Assembly (NCBI GenBank): GCA_914767715.1
Contig: OU612073.1
Span: 7,190,001-7,254,000 of the forward strand
Direction of reading: 5' to 3'
From: Membranipora membranacea
Taxonomy: Eukaryota; Bryozoa; Gymnolaemata; Cheilostomatida; Membraniporidae
Length of the DNA stretch: 64,000 bases
In this document: positions 23,401-37,200 of the stretch, one piece after another
How positions within the stretch are numbered: the first letter of the stretch is position 1
Layout: each line of letters starts with the position of its first letter
Made by a program: the position numbers and the translations under genes
Notes under the pieces: generated by a model
Seen by the model: only the letters and a program-made list of their open reading frames with translations
The model's database searches: none
Told to the model about the DNA's origin: nothing

Positions 23401-26400
23401 TAGCTATCATATTATTGGAAAGACAGGAGCACACAACGACCAATCTAACTCACTTTTTATAATTATGGTTGATATCCTGCTTTGTTCAGCATCAATGAGA
23501 AAAGGCAGGTCAGCCCTAACACTAGCTTTGGGATCCTGAAGTTTTCATACCAGTATGAGAATGCAGTTAGTAAATGCAAATGTGAGCTGTCATGACAACC
23601 TGGTATCTGATATCTGAGAGAAAGGGGCGAAGACCAAAATTCCGATTAAAAAAAGGTTGATTAAAATCACACGCCACATCCCGAAGCATGGGTGGCGAAA
23701 TTTTAGTGCCTTAGTGGTGAGAAGGCAATATCTACGGCAGGTTGCTCTCTGTTTGCAGGCAGGTCGGAGCACACCCGGGGCCAACTGAACCCCAGTAGAG
23801 GTTGCTGTGGTTCCTGGTGTTCTGGGCCCTATTCATATGGTGAGAGTGAGATTGATGAGCACAGTAATGACATTCACATCGCTCAAAATCCTTTCTCTTA
23901 TTTAACTCTAAATTAGGCAAATTTGTACCCAAATCTTTCGGTTATCAGATATCTAGTTCCAACAAAATAGTCGATTGGGAACGAGAACTCTGGATTGCAG
24001 GACCACCCCTGTAGAGCTTTGACCGCCTGAAATAGCAAATTTTCCTTTATTATTACAACAATGCATTGGAGGAACTTATGTCCACAAACATACAGTCCTT
24101 CCGTGTGGAGTCAAATGGGGAAGGGTGGTGTGGTTAAATCTGACCTTGACTTACCCGTTCGATTTTCGACAGGCTCTCTGTACTTTTGATAGTTCATTCT
24201 TACGAGATATTTTAGTTCTCTGAGATTTCTTGTGTAGTGATAGAATATATTCACTATGAGATTACAGTAAGTCGAGTAAAACCCAACGCTACAGTCTTCT
24301 ATGTTTTCAGTGCTTAATATATCCGCAATATCATCTGCAATCAAATAAATTGCACTGTTGTCACTCACTGACATTGAGACTACACTATGTGTATCTCTGA
24401 TCATAAGAGTCAATTAAGTATGAGTACCTAACTTGTACCTGCCCCTAATAAGTAAACCAAATTCCTTGTGATGGTACTCATTTATCGACCAAAGGTACAT
24501 CCACATAATCATTGTGCTGTTGACATAGAAGGAATGTCATCTGGACAAATGTAATTGATGGATAATTGGCGGGTTTTCTGAAGGTTTTAATCTTCCTGAA
24601 TGACTTGCTTCTAGATTCAAACATATGTGGAGAAATGGTGTAGCTCCAAGGATATTGGTGCCCACAAGTGCATTGGATCAAAACAGGAGCTGAATAATTG
24701 TGGGTTAATAAGCAACTGCCAAAATGCATAGGTGATTGGAAGAGCATGCAGGGTTGGTCAGTAAAGAAAAATTACCTTTAGAGTATGGAGGGAAGTGTAT
24801 GGCTATTGGCTCTCTACATCCCGTCGTGAACTGACGGTAGTTTTCCCATATTATTTCACTCTCAAAGATTACACAAACATTGCTTCTGCTCTGCAAGAAG
24901 AAGATTCAAGTAATAATATGTTAAATGACCTTTAGGTTGTACAGCCTACAAAACACAGACATGAATAATTCTTGTGTTGCTGTCCTAAATCAATAGGAGG
25001 TCGTTATGATGACCAAGAATTAAAATTGGAATATTAAGCCAGACCAATACTACCTATAGACAAAGCATTTTATAGTCTTAATGCTTTTAATAAATTACTC
25101 TTAGACCTGTTGTTAGTCAGACTTAGTGGCATTCCATCATCAAACCCACTTCCGAGTGTGTGACAGTGGAATGTCAGAAAACCAGACACATGGCTGCATA
25201 GGCTACTCTTATATTTAACATGAACATTTACAGAGAACTCCACCATACCAGTTCTTGAAGCCTAAGAAGTGTGGGCAAAATATTTGCTGGTAAATTTCTC
25301 AATCTGTCAGCCTTCTCAAATACCTGCGATGAAAAAAAAAACTGAAAATAAGATCATATAACAAGGAAGAAACAAATGTTCAAATTTTCTCTACATATAC
25401 TACATATACCCTAGGGCCTAAATGGTAAATTGCACATAAAGTTTAGTTTAGTTGTTGGTTAAATTTTGGTTAATATCTTAAAGGGCAACCAAGGTTTCAA
25501 ACAACTTCTCATTGATGGCCATTGATTAATAGCAGATTGCACCTTCTGCATGGGGAAAAAGACAAAATATAATTCGGATGAAAATTCAGCCAGAATTCTT
25601 GTGAAACATTTCTTCCATCAGGTACTCAAACTCAGCTAAAAGAGAATACCACATAGCAGTTTCCTGTTCCTGTTATTATTTAGCCTGTGCTCTATAATTA
25701 TTACAGCAAAGTCTTGGAACCTCCCCTAAACTGAAGTGTTACCCAGCTTAGAGTCAGCAACTACTTTGAGTTTTGCATCGTGTAATGCGCAAAGCTGATG
25801 CTGCCCAGCACATTATTTGCTACCCATTAATGCATTGCTGCGAAACCTTGGTTGCCCTTTAAGTCTGTCTCTGTCCGAAGACTGAGAAATAAGGGTCCCC
25901 TAAGGGCGCGGCCGCCGAATTCCGTGCCAAGTTGCTATCAGGGGGTGAGTTGATACTAAGTCACATTTTTCGCTATCTGAGTTTCGAGTTAATACAAAGT
26001 AATTAGTTTGAATAATTGATAGGCCATATTTTTTTTGTATTTCAAGCTGAGTGGCTGAGTGGCAAAGTGGCGAGCTTTTCTGCCTGCGAACTCTTTGCTG
26101 CTCTATGTTTATATTTATGATGAACAAATCAGTCTCAACTGAGATGGAAGTTAATGTTAATACTTTACTCTTTAAGACAGTGCATTGCTAGGTTAACTCA
26201 CCAGATACAGAGGATGATCTGAAATATGTTTCTCTTTGACTAACTTGAGAAGTCTGATGAAGGTATTAACATCATCACATCGCTCCGATATTTCTCCAGC
26301 TAATTCAGATAAGATATGCTCAAATATAAGCCTAGGGGAATAGAGCTCCGCACAATGTACCTTTACATTATTAACCTGCATAAAACAACCCCATATATAT

Positions 26401-27784
26401 TCAGGCTGGTATTTACTCCCTCCAACAATAGTTTACAACAGTAGTGATTTGGCAGTGCACTGGCCTTCATAGAACAGAGATTGGCTGTGCGTCGATGTTT
26501 TCTCAGATATATGTTATATTTTGCAGAGGAACAAATCTTCCCAATAAATGGCAAGGCTGGATGCTAAATACTTCTACTGGTTTTCATTTTGTATTTTCTG
26601 TAGAGCTATCCTGGAGATTTACAAGCAATGCAAAACTTATATGTGTGTAGAACGCATGAGCTGGCAGCAGCTGAATAGGGATCTGAATGGTCAGGGTTGT
26701 CTACAGTAATATTTTTAATGCATGATCTTGATGATGATGCGAAATCTTTGTAAAATACACAAGTATCTTTCACTTTTATGAGTTACACTTTGAAATCAAG
26801 TGGACAAAAAGACAGATATAATATACTCTCACCTGCTGACGGTCCAGGACATTTTTCAAACAGACAGACTTTCCAGTAGCTGTGTGTCCATAGACAAATA
26901 TACTTGGTACAGTTAGACCCTGTTTGCAAGAAATGGATAAAAGTTGTAATGTGTAAACTATAGATTATATTATTTATGATGACTGATCAGGTCATGCCAA
27001 TAATTGCAATCCTAGAGATCGAGGGAAAGACACTCACTATAAAAATTCTATCTTTGACGCAAATGGGAAATAAAAGGCAAACATAACATAATAAATGATG
27101 CCGTTTTGATCATTTACATCTTTCATAGCGTATTTCAACAGTATTTTGTAAGATGTAAATGGTCAATGTGGCATCATTTTTGTATGTTATGTTTGCATTT
27201 TAATTCCCATTTGCATCAAAATTAGAATTTTCATAGTGAGTGTCTCTCCCTCAATCTCTGTTCACAACTTCAAGCAAACACAATATTAAAGACTATTTTT
27301 AAATTGGAAGTCTGTCTGAACATTCTCCCTGGTCTCATCACAAAATAAAGTACAGTTATGCTGTTGTATGTTGGATAGGCCCTGGGGGCCGATGTCTGGG
27401 TGACATGCTCCAAGACACCTATGAGAGTTGTGTGACAAAACGCCTTTTGTTTGGTGAACAAAGGAGTACAATGGCAGGCAAAGTTTGCTTGTCGGAATGC
27501 ATGTTGGGTGTGTGTGATTGATGGCTGGGGAGCGTGTATGCTAGGCTCAGCTCTCCACATTTGCTACACTCATTTGTGGGTATACAGAATCCATCCGCTG
27601 CTACAATATGTAGGAACCACTGGTAAAGGGTATTTTACAACTGTACTTTATTTTGTAATGCTGAATTGAGTGATATCAGATCACAAGATTAACAACCAGT
27701 CACCTGTTGAGGTAATAGTGAGCTTAGCAATTTATCTTGATAATGCCGACAGAGAGTGCTTGGAATGTTGGAATCTTCAGCCAT
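20480..27784 (-). CDS. ORC5: Origin recognition complex subunit 5
   Basis: Twelve exons in coding order: 27784-27704, 26919-26833, 26375-26202, 25323-25249, 24890-24776, 24334-24155, 23250-23107, 22611-22499, 22061-22008, 21589-21479, 21127-21015, 20525-20480. They total 1293 nt (430 aa) with all phases matching; human ORC5 is 435 aa. The Walker A motif GHTATGKS (residues ~36-43) lies in [16 protein letters not shown]. Family blocks follow in order: [23 protein letters not shown] (Walker B region), [83 protein letters not shown] and the C-terminal [16 protein letters not shown]5 is an AAA+ subunit of the nuclear origin recognition complex that loads MCM helicase. The ATG at 27784 gives the expected ~28 residues before the AAA+ fold and a clean donor. 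ORC5 is a single-copy housekeeping gene unrelated to its neighbours here. Confidence 0.95.
23655..23800 (-). repeat. SINE tail fragment
   Basis: The complement contains ctgcctgcaaacagagagca and ccccgggtgtgctccgacct, matching the body of the SINE at 1951-2195. The tRNA head is missing. It lies in an ORC5 intron. Confidence 0.6.
25477..25863. mobile_element. MITE E with perfect 22-bp inverted repeats
   Basis: The left end is cttaaagggcaaccaaggtt(tc) and the right end is its exact complement, ending ccctttaag. TTAA sits at both borders, the target duplication used by piggyBac-type transposons, though here it could also be part of the inverted repeat. No coding capacity. It lies in an ORC5 intron. 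A related fragment is near 28580-28720 (agcagattgcacctt, aaagggaaaaagac). Confidence 0.75.
25868..25935 (-). repeat. SINE tail fragment
   Basis: The complement has cttggcacggaattcggcgg and gcggccgcgcccttagggg, matching 2095-2125. Only the 3' body is present. Confidence 0.6.
27014..27259. mobile_element. Fold-back element F (MITE)
   Basis: The ends agagatcgagggaaagacac and gtgtctctccctcaatctct are complementary. Pairing continues through cactcactat, gcaaatgggaa, gcaaacataacat and atgatgcc for about 110 bp per arm with a small loop. It lies between ORC5 exons 1 and 2. Confidence 0.9.
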
Positions 27785-30532
27785 ATTCTTTCGAGATGCC
27801 TTGTACGGTTCTACAATGTAAGTTGCTGGTATTTACAAGGCACCCTTCACAGACAGAAGGGAATAGCTGTAGTGCCTTTAGTCTATATCACAAACAACAA
27901 GTGAAAGGGGTGAGATTGAGAAACAGTTGTTTCAGTCGGCAGGTTATTACATTTGATTAACCAATGAACTCCCTCATTGGATTTACATTCCACTTTTGAT
28001 GGCGTGGCAAAGGAACATTCTCAAGGGCTGCCAGGAGAAACATATTGTCGGAATTGCTGCCTGGCAGCAAGTCACTAAACTGCCGTATCGGCATTGAGTG
28101 CTGCGCAACATTCTTCATACAGCACCAGTTGCTGTTCTGTCAGTTGGATTGCTATGATGTCATAATAATACACCTTACACATACTTGCCCACCTGTACGC
28201 ATAAAGCGTTTGTAAACGCTTATTTGACACTAATTGAGTTTTAAACGCAAAACGCTAGTTGTACTCATTTATGGTTTTCCAAACGCCTGTTCATCTAATT
28301 AGGCAATCAAAAACGCATCTTTTATCTTTAGTGTTTACTTGGTTGTCATGGTTAAATAATAGTCTAAAAATCTGGTATTGGCTACAGAAAACCATGATGT
28401 TGATTTACAGCTGACTTTTTACCTGTCCAAGTTTTGCATGAGCCAAATTGCAACTTTTCTTCAATGAGACACAACATAACTAGTAATCCATTGTAGAATA
28501 TGGTGGTTCTGCCAACTTCAACTTTTCTTTAATCAGAGTAACAAAGTTGTCCTTGTTGGGGTGAGATAACTCAGATCTCCTGCCCCAGTGTTTCAAGGGC
28601 AAACCAGGGAGGATGGGCAAACAGGGTTTCAAATAGCCTGTCTTGTCCAGACAGGCTAGGTTACAAACAAATTCTCATTTATTATTAGCAGATTGCACCT
28701 TACAACGCAAAGGGAAAAAGACTAATGTTGAGTGATCTGCACTCTTACGCTACTAAGGACTACTTACTGTGATAATAGCATCTTCTGCGCGTAGCGCGAA
28801 AATTTTTTGGGGCGTTTTCTGGTCATTTGAGGCACCCTGGAGTTTTGTAAGCATTTTTAAGCATTTTGCAAATTTTTGTACTCATTTTGGAAAAATTAGG
28901 TTGGCAAGTCTGCCTTACAAGACCTACTAAGACTGCCATGCACACAGCAGTCTTACCAAATATTTGAACACCGGTCACCAGCACCTGGTTTTAGTGCACT
29001 TGGAGAGCTGCTGTAGGGTAGGCCTATCATATGTATAAACATTTATGTTGCAAAATTACCAGACATTTTTGGCACATCTTGCTAGGTTTTCCAGATGACT
29101 TTTGAACAGTTCACACTCTCCATGTCTGAAGTCCTAGAACTCACTGTCACTCGCTCACTACTTATTTTACTCATTTACTACCAAGGAGTAGTCTTTTACT
29201 TGGCACCAATCGTGAATCAATCAGAACCAACACATTGGCACACTTTAACTCCTTGATACTCGAGTCTAGTATAACTATAATAAGTATCTATAAATTAAAT
29301 ACTAACTAAATAGGTATAACTAAGCGAGTTGATTGCCATCAACTCCTTCTGCTTTAGTAAAATAAGGGTAATCATTAACAACAGTGTACCTGTGTGGCTA
29401 AGATGTGTAAGAAAGTAAAGTGCTGAATGTCAACAGGGAGAATGCTCTCTGTATGTTGTCAAGTTGAAGCTTTTATTGAAAGACTCACTCAGTTGCCTGG
29501 AATTTCCAGAAAATAGTTTTGGCGGGAAAATACTAACCAATTGAAACACAGATAAGAATATAAGCGCATTAAAGTTGACTCCCTGTCATGAAGCCTTGAT
29601 AAAGGAGTTGTCCTTACTTATGTTCCAAGGGGACTAAACTCCACTTTCAGCAACACCTGAGGGACACACCTGCTCTGCATACCTCTCGTGCGTTATACGT
29701 ACATCATCCAGGATCTATTCACAGGGCCGGGAGAGAAGAATTCCAAAAGTGTGTTAAGCTTATATATTTATCATTTTATTTTTAATCCTCTAGCGTCCCT
29801 GTGTTCGAGCACTAGAGATGACTCGATACAGAAAATACAGGCGCTACTCATAGAAGTATAATCAGCTGTAAGTCTTACTTCCAAATACAACTGGCGTGCC
29901 TTGAACACCCATTAGATATGAATATTGGACATGGTAAACACACACCGTTCTACACCATGTGGATAGGCAACAGTTCAAATTGAAAAGCAAGCATAAACCA
30001 AGTTAGGGAACAATGAGTTTGCAGTGTTGAAGGGTGTGAGGGAATCCTGGTGCCTTTTGATAACATCAACATAGCGAGACAAAATAATTAGCTTGCAAAG
30101 AATTGTGGGTTTATACACCTTTTTCTACTGGCGTATGTAACAAACCGTTAAATATTGAAATTGAGGACACGCCATTTGCTACTGTGTCTTACCATACCAA
30201 GTGAAGCTCATGTATTCTATTAAGATGGTACATAAAAGCACTAACACGCAATTATCAGGTTGTAAGTGCACCAGGTATATAATGATAAACATCATGGAAA
30301 AAAAAATGTCTGATCATAGCAACAGTTTTTGTCAAAATAAAAAAAAAGAATGTAGCATGACATCTACACTAGATCAATAAACGGCTTTCCCACAATGCAA
30401 CTTTATTTTGGAATTCCCAGAATCTATTGGCTCAACCTCATGTGTTATAATTGATATGAGGCAGCACACCAGAAAATGCATTCTGGGAACATTTTATTCA
30501 TCCCTATAGAGCATTGGTCTGTGGGTGAACAA
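27785..30532. other. Intergenic region between ORC5 and TRPM; no gene seen
   Basis: This is the shared 5' side of two divergently oriented genes (ORC5 minus, TRPM plus). I found no exon, CpG-rich block or clear TATA element. About 28580-28720 carries a fragment related to MITE E. Open frames are short and unlike known proteins. Confidence 0.45.
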
Positions 30533-30663
30533 CTAGAACAAGTTTGGTCCATTTTGCCAGCATTCCAGTTGCTCCCCCTTCCACTGGTCGCGCCGCAGTG
30601 GACGGGTGACCAGTGGCGGGAGAGCAACTCCGAATGCACGCATATGGACCAAACTTGGTCTAG
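30533..30663. mobile_element. Palindromic MITE (family A), copy 2
   Basis: Inverted ends ctagaacaagtttggtccat and atggaccaaacttggtctag are near-perfect, and the centre contains ccactggtcgcgccgcagtg. It matches the element at 321-441. The flanks do not give a clean 8-bp duplication. Confidence 0.8.
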
Positions 30664-31271
30664 GTAGCAACTAATATAGCAATTACAAGTGATAAAACAT
30701 ATTGATTTGCACTCTATTCTATCACTATCAGAACCTCTTAATAACGGTCAGGTGTGATGCCAATAAAAGAATCGATACCAGTGCACACCTTAATTTTCTG
30801 ATCACAACATTGACTAAGTTTTTCTACGAATAAATTAGAATCAAGATATCCTTTTGATAAACCTGTTTGAGTTTCATGTTACCTGAGCAACCATGAGAGC
30901 TGCTAAATAAGCATAAAGATCACTTATTAGGAAATTTTTGTTGAATGCTAATTCATAAGTAGTAACCAATGCAAGGCAACAAACAAAATGTTTGTCTACG
31001 CTATATAAAGGACAATCGATCTCTTTTGTATTAACCTAATTTGATGTTTTTAAGCTGTTCATTTTTTCAGGTAGCATTGAAATCAATTCTCAGAAAAACG
31101 GCATTGTTCAAAATTGTATGCGGCCTACAAAGTTTTATAACTCATATCTTTTGTTGCATACAATATTTCACTACGATAAGGGACACCATAGGAAACACTA
31201 TTGTATTGAATATATTGTGTTCTTGATCAATCTGGCATTCTAAGAAGTTGGTATTTACAGGCAACAACACA

Positions 31272-34200
31272 ATGTCTGCATCCAGTACTGGTGAGTTACC
31301 ACCCTGGGAAGCACAGTTGTAATGTAATCATATCGTGTTCTTCATCAAAACGACATTCTCAATAGTTGGTAGTTCAAGTCAACAGCATAATGTCTGCATC
31401 CAGTACTGGTGAGTTATTTATTGTTCGGGTCGTTTACGGCTCGCCGACGGTCGTCGGGCGAGGGGCAAAAGTCTGGGGGGGGGCTCAGACTAGTCGTACA
31501 CATACCTCATCGTCGTAGGGTCAGCAGTGGAGATAAATTCATGAACAACATAAGTGTGTTCCTATTTACATGTTCAGACTGAAAATTACGCTGCTAAAAC
31601 AACATGCTGCTGTACGAAGCAGGTCCCATGCTGCTGGGTTAGGCTAATGGGAGTATGGGTGGACGATCATACCTACTAGAGAACACCCATCTCAATAAAG
31701 TCCCCTGTCCAGCGTTCAAGCCGGAAACTCAAATTTCTCTCGAACTACATCACTTCTTATAAATCAATGATCTGTCAAATGAATACATAGAGTGTATTTG
31801 CTGATTTTGTAGAGAGTAGGAGGAGAAATACTGCGGTGTCACCTGCAAGGAATACTGTCCATGTCGTAGAGAGTCAACCAAGGTAGGTATCCAATCCACT
31901 TCAAATCCGCAGCCTCCATAAATAATTAAGTGGTCGAGATATAACAAGGTTGGTATTGGCTTTGAATCCGCAGATTTACACGTTGATGAAGTGCTCACAT
32001 GGTAGACTCATTTGTAAACTGAAGCAGGCAACACTGTTTACTAGTAAAATATCAGGCTCTATCCAGTTTTTAGGCTGTCCGTAGTTGGAGTTACCTCCCC
32101 ACTTTCATACGATAGTTTTTAGAAAAGGAAGGGAGAGGGGAGGGGGGCCTTCACAGCCTTAACGCTGGCATGTTGATGTAGACAATACATATAGAACATG
32201 TGCTCATTCATCAAACATATTTATTTGGGTTGAATGGCAATTGGCAATTGTGGGCAATGCCATTTTAATGGATTACCTTGTGATTTCGATGCTTTTTATG
32301 TTGCTCTCTTTTTGACCAAACAAACTTGTTGATTGGACTCAATTTACATACCACTAATTTGGCTATAATAGATTATAAAAATTACGGTAGCTTGTGGTTT
32401 TTTCTATCTTTTTTTTATTTATTTATTTATTTATTTATTGAGGTTTTCTAAACACTTCCCATGTATCCGCTATTGCAAAATGGTTGTATGTATCAAAAAA
32501 AAAATTAATCGGAATGGTGGGAACAAATATTTAGCAAAATGAAACAGGAGATATGGGTAACATGTTTACTCCTCAGATTTATATATGAGCCTTTGTCAGG
32601 TGGAAAGTCACGTCCACCTACAATACCATCCATCCAACCCTGATATGATATAATATAATATAAAATAATATAAAATAAAATAAAATAATATAATATAATA
32701 TAATATCATATCATATCATATCATATCATATCATATCATATCATATCATATCATATCATATCATATCATATAATATAATATAATATAATATAATATAATA
32801 AAGTATAATATAATGCAATTTAGTATATCTTTCAATGTCTACTTACGTACACTTAATAATCTCTGTTTTCAGTGCGGTAAATCTAGGATTGAGGCATCAT
32901 AGCAGGAGTAGAAAAATAACCTTTGAGGGTTCTGGCAGAGGAAAAACAAAACAAGCTAAAGTAAGTACTGTGACTTCCGCTACTTGATGACTAAACATGC
33001 AAGTCTTTATACAAATTTTCCTGGACAAATCAACAACATTGTTATTTAACTTTACATGTGGGATTTACCAGGTCAAACCCATAACCTAGCCATAAACCTG
33101 ATTGTTGATCACTCTTCATTTCTGATTTTCTCCTTGGCGCAAATACAAAAATTACCTAGCAATGAAATTAAAACATTGCTACGGCTAAAATTGTTTTCTT
33201 TCAATTTTCCATTTATTTTAATCTTCTATCATCATCTAATACAGTATGACTATGTGAGTGAGAACTTTCCCTCTCCGGATGCAATGATACAATGGGTGAG
33301 CGGTCAGGATGATTGGCAGAGCTTTGTTCCTAAGCTAATTGTCTCAGTTGTTCATGGTGGTGAAACCGTTACCCGCTTCGCCTCACAAAAAACTGAAGAA
33401 TATCTCACCAATGGTCTTATTTACCTAGCAACCCGCACAGGTATGTCAAAACAATCTTAATTCGTGGGCACTCTCACTTGTTATTACCATGATATCAGCA
33501 ATTATACTGAAGGCACACAGTACTGTGTTTATATATGTCACTGTCTCTAATTTTATAATAATACAATTTGCCTACCGTAAGCGCTTCCATTTGTAAAATG
33601 GAAATTGGAAACAGCTAGTGATTTAAATGCATTTGAGGTCCACATGATTAACATCCCTATAGTCTTTCGGGTATACTGGAAAAAAGGAAATTTAGAGATG
33701 GCCTGCTGTCTACTGGTAGTCTTTCAGGGCCATAAAAAAATATTGGGGAGGCAAAAGTCTGTGGCGAGTGTGAATCATCATCGGGAGAAATGTTGAAAGC
33801 TGCTCCCAAGTCAATTAAAGGCATATTATTAGCAAATTGTAACCCAAGAGGAGCTGATTCTAACATGGGTTATCCAATTTTAGTGTTTTCAGGACCCTGT
33901 ATTTAGCCTCCCCTTGAACTACAGGCCTGTATTTTGATTATCTTACAAAAAATTTTTTTCTTCTGATCCTAGCGTTTATTATCCTACCCTAGGTGCTTGG
34001 ATAACAACTCCTGGTTACAGAGAAGGTATTTACCGAATGATTGGGGAGGGTGTTAAAGAAATCCAGGATGGTTCTTCCACCGGAAATGATATTGTACTTC
34101 TTGGAATCAATGCAGCGAAGTCAGTCAAAGGCCTTCCAGATTCAACAGAGGTGGGTTCAAGGTTTTGAGTCATTAAGTTATGATCATAATGAAATATGAG

Positions 34201-37200
34201 ATAGTAGCATGTAAGCGTCTTGTTGTACTATTTTGTCTGCCATTGCAATCTCTCCAAACCGATGTTTGGGAAATCACTACCAGGGAATTAAACGAGCTTT
34301 ACACCCATAGAAAAGATCACTTTGTGATGATTAGAATTGCCTGTTGTGGAAAGGAAAAACGCGGTTTCAACCGTTGGGTTAGTGAGACTTTCCATATTTA
34401 CGCTTCAGTTATGCGTTTCTTTTGCTTGTTTTAAGGGTCACTCTGGAACTTTAGCCTACCCAATCAACGATTGCAGCACAGGCGATCGCTCGCTTGATCA
34501 AAATCATTCCCACTTCCTATTCGTTGATGGGGTTGATGAAAATGAGGCTCACAAGAGGAGATACCGCTATGAAAAAGTACTTCAGGACAAATATGGTAAA
34601 TTTAAATCCATTCCATTGCTATTTCTGAATGATTCAGCATCAAATAGCCCAAAGATGCATCATAATGACACTATGATGAAAGGGAAAATAATCTAAACTG
34701 ATTACAGAACGAATTCGGATAAAGCGATGTTGAGATTATGAAATTTGGCAAATCCATACAGAGCGTTCACTGTATGGGCTAAAAATGATTAAAAATGTCT
34801 TTTACTGGATTTGAGAAGATATTTGGGTTTCTTCTTAGACACAGAAAAACCTAAATATATCATTTGATTAAGATTAGTGTGATAATGAATAATCAATTTT
34901 CTCATTTCACATTACACCGTGCAGGCTACTCCCCAGAGTGCGAGCAAATTAGCCTGGATTAGGAGAACTGTTGTATAAAGGGAAATTCAAAACAGAAAAA
35001 TTCATGTTACATTTTTGTTCTCTGCAAAGCTGCTTGTATTTGGATTTAGAACACTTTTCAGACATTGGGTGAAAGCAAGGAGTTAACTTCTTGGTGAAAG
35101 TGGCTAGCAATATTAGCAGGAAAAAGAAATGGAATTATGTACTCTGGAAAAAATTCTATCGGAAATATGTCATATTAGCCCCCTCTTAACAGCTCAGAAT
35201 ATACATATTAGCAGACTCTGCATGAAAAATGCAATAGCAAAATAAAGTAAATTGAGCCAAAAAGCTTTTGCCCAGGTTTTGTATTTGTACTTTTCCAATC
35301 ATCTAATCTTCGAATCTTTTATTGGAAGATAAACTTCTCAGCACTGTCAACTCAATGATTCAGTGGCTCATTTGCAGAACAAAGATGTAAACTCGTCCGT
35401 CTGTTAGTTAATGGTGACTCGGAATCGCTTGACAGTTGCTTGGAAAGCCTCAAGGATGGTGTACCGCTAGTAATCATGGCAGGATCAGGAGGTGCAGCTG
35501 ATGTTCTCGTCAATGCTCTTAAGAATCAAGATGGCAATCAGCTAATAAGGTATGATCATAGCTCACAGCGCTGCCTTCCATTAGCCGATCATAATGATTC
35601 AGTTTCAGACGCTACAGAGAACTGACAGTGGAATTTCCCATTTTCATTAGAAAGAAGTCTTTTTGTTTCAATATGGAACGATTAAGATTATATATTATCA
35701 AGATACACAAATTCCAAGAAATCTAAGCTATACAGGCTAGGTGTTAATGTACATTATGAAAAAATTGCAGTTTTTTAAAATTTACAAATGAATTCTCAAA
35801 TTTTGTTGGCCTTGTTCAAATGCATAGTCCCCATAGCTGTACCCTATCTTTTACATTGCGAATTTATTGTACAAAACATATTTTTCTACAGTCTTGATAA
35901 CGAGATCGAGCAGATGAAAGCTGAGGAAATACGCTCACAAGGGAAACACCTGGTATGTAGAACTCACAACTTTTGTTAGTAAAGCAAGAGTGCCACTCTA
36001 TCTGGAAACTCCAAACATGTCAATTTATTGGATACACTTTGGTCACGTTCTATTCTAGTTTGGTTTTGCTACATAGAATGTATGTTATCTCATCTAGCCC
36101 CGTAGGTTTGTCAATGTATAATTTGGCTAATCTGCAATTTCCTACTATACCAGTGTATTATTCGACCAGAGCTGCAACACCAGAATTATACCGCAAAACT
36201 ATCATTTTTTGTCTAACTAGCCAGCATCAACTTTATTTCGGCCTTTATCGCTGACTTAGGGAAATCTTTGTTTATAGATTACAGTGTTTGATCCCAATGA
36301 CAATGAGCTGAGTGGAGACACCCTTGATGTAGCCATCTTGTATGCAGCTTTCAGGAACCAAAACATGAGTTTAGATCACTACAAGCTTCAGCTACAGTTG
36401 GCTTCCGATCTAAACAAAGCTCACTATGCCCGAACTGCTGTGCACAAGGTCAGTTAACCAAGCCCTGCCTAAGGTATCGTCAGCTTTCCTGATTGTAGAA
36501 GAGGCGCCAGCAACTCTTTTGGAAGCGGATGCAGTATGGTGACACTTGATTTTTTCATTTATGTGCCATTGCACTCCAAAGTTTGCAAAACATGCCAAAT
36601 TGGCCGTTGCAGGGTATTTTAGGTGTTGGGGTAAACATTATCTTTATAATGACTCTACATTTTGTTCCATAAGAATCCTAGACCTCATTCAGTGCCACCT
36701 GCTGACCTAGGCGTTGCAATGGATTTCCAGAAATTGATTGGTTTATCTGTTTCTAATTTTCTCCACAATAAAATTCCTCCAAAATTGATGTCAAGAGAGA
36801 TTATTTCAATGCCAAGGGTAGATAGAGGAGGAAACTAATGCTCCATGGCCCAAGTGACAAGGCTGTAAAACTTCTCTCTTTTGGTTAAAAGCAAGGGTGA
36901 AGCGTGTTTACGCACTTGAACTTTCCAAAAATTATTGTTTGGACTTTTTCAAAAACACCGATACTTTGATTCTTAAAATAACTGTCCATGTGGTAAAGTC
37001 GATAGATTACTCCTAGTTCTGCTCTGCCTACTTTAACATGGGTAATATTGATGGCACTGTTATAGCTCGGGAAAGATAAGGAGTGTCTGTATGATGCTCT
37101 ATTTTCTGCTCTTGTTGATGACAAAAATGAGCTGGTAGAGCTTCTACTTGATAGCAGCCAGGTTAATCTCCAGCACTTTGTGAGCAGAGAAAGGCTTTCT

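Noticed and set aside
24478-24747. Minus-strand open frame between ORC5 exons
   Set aside because: It lies in the intron between 24776 and 24334 and does not match ORC5, while the accepted exons join exactly in phase without it.
31750-31998. Minus-strand open frame similar to one at 59196-59441
   Set aside because: Both are antisense to TRPM exon 2 and its flanks. The similarity comes from the TRPM duplication on the plus strand.
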